Positions 7,329-9,727 of a stretch of 9,727 bases of DNA are shown here, piece after piece. Origin of the DNA: Candidatus Gastranaerophilales bacterium. Its GTDB lineage: Bacteria; Cyanobacteriota; Vampirovibrionia; Gastranaerophilales; Gastranaerophilaceae. The translations under genes and the position numbers were made by a program. Within the stretch, counting starts at the first letter, position 1. Each line of letters opens with the position of its first letter. Below the pieces are notes generated by a model. The model was given only the letters and a program-made list of their open reading frames with translations, searched no databases and was not told the origin of the DNA. The stretch is taken from assembly GCA_910587815.1 (NCBI GenBank), contig CAJUNK010000025.1:1-9727 (forward strand). The letters run 5' to 3'.

Positions 7329-7337
7329 TGCTATAAT
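7329..7337 (+). promoter_or_regulatory. Extended -10 promoter of rsmA-ispE
   Basis: TG-C-TATAAT is a perfect extended -10 (TG at 7329-7330, TATAAT at 7332-7337). No good -35 is present, as is usual for extended -10 promoters. The expected start of transcription, about 7 bases downstream, falls at or beside the ATG at 7345, suggesting a leaderless message. Confidence 0.65.
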
Positions 7338-7344
7338 AAAATCT

Positions 7345-8235
7345 ATGGATAATTTAAAAGAAGTTTATATTCTGCGTGCTAAAAAATTCAGGGCAAAAAA
7401 ACGTCTGGGACAGAATTTTTTAATTGAACCTTCTATTTTAGACTGTATTGTGTCAAATGTAGATAATAATGATGTTGTACTTGAAATTGGTCCAGGACTT
7501 GGTTTTTTGACTGAAAAACTTGTTAATACTGCAAAAAAAGTTTCAGCAGTAGAACTTGATGAAGATGCGATTAAAGTTTTAGAAAAAAGTTTAGGCTGGC
7601 ATGAAAATTTTAAATTAATCCATGCCGATATTTTAAAAACAAATTTAAAAGATATTTTTAATGAAGAATATAAAAATGGTCAAAAAATCAAAGTAGTGGC
7701 AAATATTCCATACTATATAACATCTCCAATTATTGTGCATCTATTGGGTGAAATTGATGAAATTTGTAACGAAAATCGTGGCATGATTGATGAAATTATT
7801 TTAATGGTTCAATATGAGGTTGCAAAAAGAATAATTGCAGATGAGAATTCTCAAAATAAAGAATATGGCATGCTCTCTATTTTGTCACAGTTTTGGGCAG
7901 ATTGCAGTATTATAAAAAATGTTCCAAAAAAGTGTTTTTTCCCAAGCCCCAAAGTAGATAGTGCTATCTTGAAAATAAAAATTAATGATAAACCAAGATG
8001 TGAAATTACCCCATATCTTAGAAAAACAATTAAAGCTGCATTTTTAGGCAGACGCAAAAATATTAAAAATTCACTTTTAAATGCCGGTTTTAAAAATGTG
8101 GAAGATGCTATAAAAGAAGCTGGTTTTGATATTCAAATAAGGGGTGAAAAATTATCCATTAATGATTTTTGCAAATTATCAAAAACATTGTATAAATATA
8201 GTGACGCAAACAATATGGCAATAAAAAAGGGATAA
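7345..8235 (+). CDS. rsmA: 16S rRNA (adenine(1518)-N6/adenine(1519)-N6)-dimethyltransferase RsmA (KsgA)
   Basis: 296 residues from the ATG at 7345. All RsmA/KsgA hallmarks are present: KKRLGQNFL (18-26), SAM motif I LEIGPGLGFLT (46-56), acidic E70 of motif II (VELDE), D95 in HADIL, catalytic motif IV NIPYYITSP (120-128) and the C-terminal FFPSPKVDSAIL (198-209) with the GRRKNIKNSL helix. The enzyme dimethylates two adjacent adenines in the 3' terminal helix of 16S rRNA late in small-subunit assembly, using SAM. An in-frame GTG at 7318 would add nine residues, but it lies upstream of the -10 TATAAT and is rejected as a start. There is no Shine-Dalgarno sequence, consistent with leaderless translation. 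Only 3 bases separate its stop from ispE, so the two are cotranscribed. A ribosomal RNA leader follows less than 1 kb downstream of this pair. Confidence 0.96.
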   Translation: MDNLKEVYILRAKKFRAKKRLGQNFLIEPSILDCIVSNVDNNDVVLEIGPGLGFLTEKLVNTAKKVSAVELDEDAIKVLEKSLGWHENFKLIHADILKTNLKDIFNEEYKNGQKIKVVANIPYYITSPIIVHLLGEIDEICNENRGMIDEIILMVQYEVAKRIIADENSQNKEYGMLSILSQFWADCSIIKNVPKKCFFPSPKVDSAILKIKINDKPRCEITPYLRKTIKAAFLGRRKNIKNSLLNAGFKNVEDAIKEAGFDIQIRGEKLSINDFCKLSKTLYKYSDANNMAIKKG

Positions 8236-8238
8236 AGC

Positions 8239-9069
8239 ATGCCAAAGATAAAAATTAAAGCACCTGCAAAGATTAATCTAACATTAAGGGTGGGAAAAAA
8301 ACGTAATGATGGATTTCATCCCATAGAAAGCATTATGGCTGCAATTAATCTTTTTGATTATATTTATATAGAAACTAATGGCTTGAATGATATTTCAGTA
8401 TGTCCAAAAATAATAATAACATCAAATAGTGATGAAATTCCTTTAGATGATTCTAATATAGCATGCAAGGCATGCGAATTATTCTTTAAAGAGCTAATAA
8501 AATTAAATAAGCATGAAATTTTATTGCCTAAAGAAGTGTTTATCAATATAGAGAAAAATATTCCTGTATGTGCAGGTCTTGCTGGTGGCTCTACTGATGC
8601 AAGCGCTGTATTTTTTGGGCTTAATAAAATATATGGTGAAATTTTTAGTGCAAATAAAATCGATATGATGTGCATGCAGCTAGGGTCTGATTTGAATTTT
8701 TGTATAAAAGGCGGCATGAAATTATGCAGAGGAAGAGGGGAAATTCTTGAAGATATTGAATTTAAGGAAATTCCTATTACTCTTATTAAGCCATTCAAAT
8801 TGAAAATTTCTGCAAAAGAAGCTTATCAAAGGTTTGATGAATTGGGTGATAAAGATTCAAATTTGGCGAACGATTTAGAATTTGCATTAATTTCTCATTA
8901 TAAAGAAATTAAATATTTAAATGGACTTGGTTTTCAAATGTCAGGTTCTGGTCCAACATTTTTTGTCCAAAAGGCTTGCCTGGAGCCAAAAATGGTAGAA
9001 AAATTAGGAAAAGATTATTTGATTATAGAAAATTTAAAAACTGTAGAATATGGAACATCTGCTATTTAG
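8239..9069 (+). CDS. ispE: 4-diphosphocytidyl-2-C-methyl-D-erythritol kinase (IspE)
   Basis: 276 residues, a typical GHMP-kinase length. APAKINLTL with K11 near the N-terminus, DGFHPIESIM (24-33, usual DGYHxLxSxM), the ATP-binding glycine loop PVCAGLAGGSTDASA (109-123), GSDLNF with D151 (usual GSDVPF) and C-terminal MSGSGPTFF (234-242) identify IspE. It phosphorylates CDP-methylerythritol at the 2-hydroxyl with ATP, the fourth step of the MEP (non-mevalonate) isoprenoid pathway, in the cytosol. The organism therefore probably makes isoprenoid precursors by MEP. AAGGGA 6 bases before the ATG, inside the end of rsmA, is a good ribosome-binding site. The rsmA-ispE pairing is seen in many bacteria. 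No convincing terminator follows; only a weak AGCT-AATAG-AGCT hairpin overlaps the stop region, so some read-through toward the rRNA promoters is possible. Confidence 0.96.
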   Translation: MPKIKIKAPAKINLTLRVGKKRNDGFHPIESIMAAINLFDYIYIETNGLNDISVCPKIIITSNSDEIPLDDSNIACKACELFFKELIKLNKHEILLPKEVFINIEKNIPVCAGLAGGSTDASAVFFGLNKIYGEIFSANKIDMMCMQLGSDLNFCIKGGMKLCRGRGEILEDIEFKEIPITLIKPFKLKISAKEAYQRFDELGDKDSNLANDLEFALISHYKEIKYLNGLGFQMSGSGPTFFVQKACLEPKMVEKLGKDYLIIENLKTVEYGTSAI

Positions 9070-9152
9070 CTAATAGAGCTGGTTTTCACTGTTTTTTAAG
9101 TTTGAAATTTTAACTTTTGTAAACATTTTTCGAAAAAATAGAAAAAAAATGC

Positions 9153-9180
9153 TTGAAATTTTTTTTATTTGTTTTAAATT
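9153..9180 (+). promoter_or_regulatory. Possible weak upstream rRNA promoter (P0)
   Basis: TTGAAA (9153-9158), 16 bases, TAAATT (9175-9180), preceded by A-rich sequence. The spacing equals that of the two clear promoters downstream, and TTACGG follows, as it does after P2. It lacks the extended -10 and conserved spacer of P1 and P2, so it may be chance in AT-rich DNA. Confidence 0.3.
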
Positions 9181-9261
9181 AATAGTTACGGATGCAACGC
9201 ACATTCAAAACTTAATAAGAAAGAATTTTTGAAACAACTAAAAAAAAATTAAAAAAAGTTC

Positions 9262-9289
9262 TTGACATTAAAAATTGAAGTGTTAACAT
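9262..9289 (+). promoter_or_regulatory. rRNA operon promoter P1
   Basis: A perfect -35 TTGACA (9262-9267), 16 bases, then TAACAT (9284-9289) with TG-T directly before it as an extended -10. A run of A residues (9240-9258) lies just upstream like an UP element. The transcript would begin near 9296, immediately at a GC hairpin (9296-9321). Confidence 0.75.
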
Positions 9290-9295
9290 CATAAA

Positions 9296-9321
9296 GGCGA
9301 TAGTTCACCGAACGACACGCC
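9296..9321 (+). other. Leader hairpin after P1
   Basis: GGCG (9296-9299) pairs with CGCC (9318-9321), with an inner GTTC-ACC-GAAC stem (9303-9313). It would form at the extreme 5' end of a P1 transcript, perhaps protecting the RNA or taking part in antitermination. Function is not known. Confidence 0.5.
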
Positions 9322-9375
9322 AAAGGAACTAAGAAAGTACATTCTCAATAGAACATTAACAAACAAAGCTGGTTA

Positions 9376-9404
9376 AGCGATTAGAAGAGCAATTCTTCTT
9401 GGCT
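9376..9404 (+). other. Hairpin between P1 and P2
   Basis: AGAAGA (9383-9388), loop GCAAT, TCTTCT (9394-9399), with an outer AGC/GCT clamp (9376-9378 and 9402-9404). No U-tract follows, so it is not an intrinsic terminator. It may be structural in the P1 leader. Confidence 0.4.
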
Positions 9405-9449
9405 TATAACAACTTATTAAAAAACAAAAAAAGTTTTTTAAAAAATCGC

Positions 9450-9477
9450 TTGACAATAAATATTGAGATGTTAAGAT
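9450..9477 (+). promoter_or_regulatory. rRNA operon promoter P2
   Basis: A perfect -35 TTGACA (9450-9455), 16 bases, then TAAGAT (9472-9477) with TG-T as an extended -10. The upstream A/T tracts (9418-9445) resemble an UP element. Its 29-base core (9449-9477) matches P1 (9261-9289) at 24 positions, including much of the spacer, so the two look like a duplicated promoter 188 bases apart. Confidence 0.8.
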
Positions 9478-9486
9478 ACTGATTAC

Positions 9487-9506
9487 GGTGCGAATCAAAA
9501 AGCACC
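9487..9506 (+). other. Leader hairpin after P2
   Basis: GGTGC (9487-9491) pairs with GCACC (9502-9506) around a 10-base A-rich loop. It occupies the same place relative to P2 as the 9296-9321 hairpin does to P1, and both are followed by a CCAA(A)GGAA string. Confidence 0.5.
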
Positions 9507-9589
9507 AAGGAATTGGTAAGGAATGGTTCAGGAATTAAAGATTAAGCAAGTTTTTGCTGGACTATTCACGAGAAAAAAAGTTTAATCTC

Positions 9590-9608
9590 GAACATTGAAA
9601 ACTGAATA
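9590..9608 (+). promoter_or_regulatory. boxA-like rRNA antitermination element
   Basis: GAACATTGAAAACTGAATA resembles the CTTTGAAAACTGAA-type boxA found in leaders of rRNA operons in low-GC bacteria, where Nus factors load. A shorter copy, GAACATTAAC, lies at 9351-9360 in the P1 leader. The match is by memory of the motif, not by search. Confidence 0.5.
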
Positions 9609-9634
9609 ACACATTAAAATACAAACGACAAATA

Positions 9635-9717
9635 CCTGTTGATTTTTTTAAAAAACAACGGACAACTTTATTTTGAGTCAATCACTTCTTTTCGAAGTGT
9701 CAGACATAAATTTCTGA
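9635..9717 (+). other. Stem-rich 16S precursor leader
   Basis: Three local stems precede the expected mature 16S end: CC-GTTG-TTTTTT pairing with AAAAAA-CAAC-GG (9635-9661), CACTTC/GAAGTG (9683-9699) and TCAGA/TCTGA (9700-9717). The last can extend to 7 bp only by borrowing TG from the second. Precursor stems near the 16S 5' end are usual RNase III or maturation sites; the pairing partner 3' of 16S is outside the window. Confidence 0.45.
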
Positions 9718-9727
9718 CAACGGAGAG
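9717..9727 (+). rRNA. 16S rRNA, extreme 5' end (continues beyond window)
   Basis: The last bases, ACAACGGAGAG, align with the 5' end of bacterial 16S rRNA just before TTTGATCCTGGCTCAG. Placing GAG (9725-9727) at E. coli positions 9-11 puts mature base 1 near 9717. Only about 11 bases are present, so the identity is inferred mainly from the upstream rrn promoters and leader. Confidence 0.5.

Larger units (their letters stand above)
9070..9727 (+). other. Ribosomal RNA operon promoter and leader region, no protein gene
   Basis: About 650 bases without a credible coding frame. From left to right it holds an AT-rich spacer after ispE, A-tract stretches resembling UP elements, two clear and one weak sigma-70 promoters, a GC-paired hairpin shortly after each clear promoter, a boxA-like element and a stem-rich segment just before the expected 16S 5' end. 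The final bases, CGGAGAG, match the sequence that precedes TTTGATCCTGGCTCAG in bacterial 16S genes. Identification as an rrn leader rests on this and on promoter architecture, because the 16S body is outside the window. Confidence 0.8.

Noticed and set aside
7318..7344. GTG start for rsmA nine codons upstream
   Set aside because: It lies upstream of the TATAAT at 7332-7337, so it would not be in a transcript from that promoter; the added residues are not part of the RsmA family.
8364..8798. Minus-strand open frame of 144 codons
   Set aside because: Fully antisense to ispE, whose motifs are intact; no recognisable features of its own.
9061..9100. Possible intrinsic terminator after ispE
   Set aside because: The only stem is AGCT-AATAG-AGCT (4 bp) and the T run is separated from it by more than 10 bases; too weak to call.

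Overview
The window is AT-rich, with A/T-ended codons and compact gene spacing. It looks like chromosomal DNA of a host-associated or uncultured low-GC bacterium. A prepilin-type protein with a glycine-rich body, an MshEN/GspE-like protein and a rRNA leader ending in ...GGAGAG (the expected 5' flank of 16S 'TTTGATCCTGG') would fit the non-photosynthetic cyanobacterial relatives (Melainabacteria/Vampirovibrionia, e.g. Gastranaerophilales). That placement is an inference from gene style, not a demonstrated taxonomy.

Layout, left to right. (1) 1-1595, minus: a large prepilin-like gene cut by the left window edge (at least 531 residues), with a type IV prepilin N-terminus fused to a long Gly-rich, tail-fibre-like body. 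(2) 1596-1710: intergenic region holding the pilin promoter and a perfect 19-bp palindrome over its -10. (3) 1711-2022, plus: a small XRE-family HTH regulator, divergent from the pilin gene and the obvious candidate to bind the palindrome. (4) 2026-5827, minus: a three-gene operon read as hybrid-like histidine kinase, single-domain response regulator, then a PilB/GspE-like protein with an MshEN domain and eroded ATPase motifs. Its last gene ends 3 bases from the XRE stop codon, tail to tail. (5) 5887-7236, minus: a GCS2/plant-type glutamate-cysteine ligase. (6) 7345-9069, plus: rsmA and ispE, a tight housekeeping pair. (7) 9070-9727: no protein gene; this is the promoter and leader region of a ribosomal RNA operon, with two (perhaps three) tandem promoters, leader hairpins and a boxA-like antitermination element, stopping a few bases into the expected 16S gene.

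How the parts may work together. The pilin-like gene, the XRE regulator and the kinase/regulator/PilB-like operon are contiguous and can be read as one surface-appendage region: a Gly-rich pseudopilin under local XRE control, beside a two-component pathway whose output gene is a motor-like protein that probably no longer hydrolyses ATP normally. This link is inferred from proximity and family, not shown. On the right, rsmA encodes the dimethyltransferase that modifies 16S rRNA and lies just upstream of what appears to be a 16S operon.
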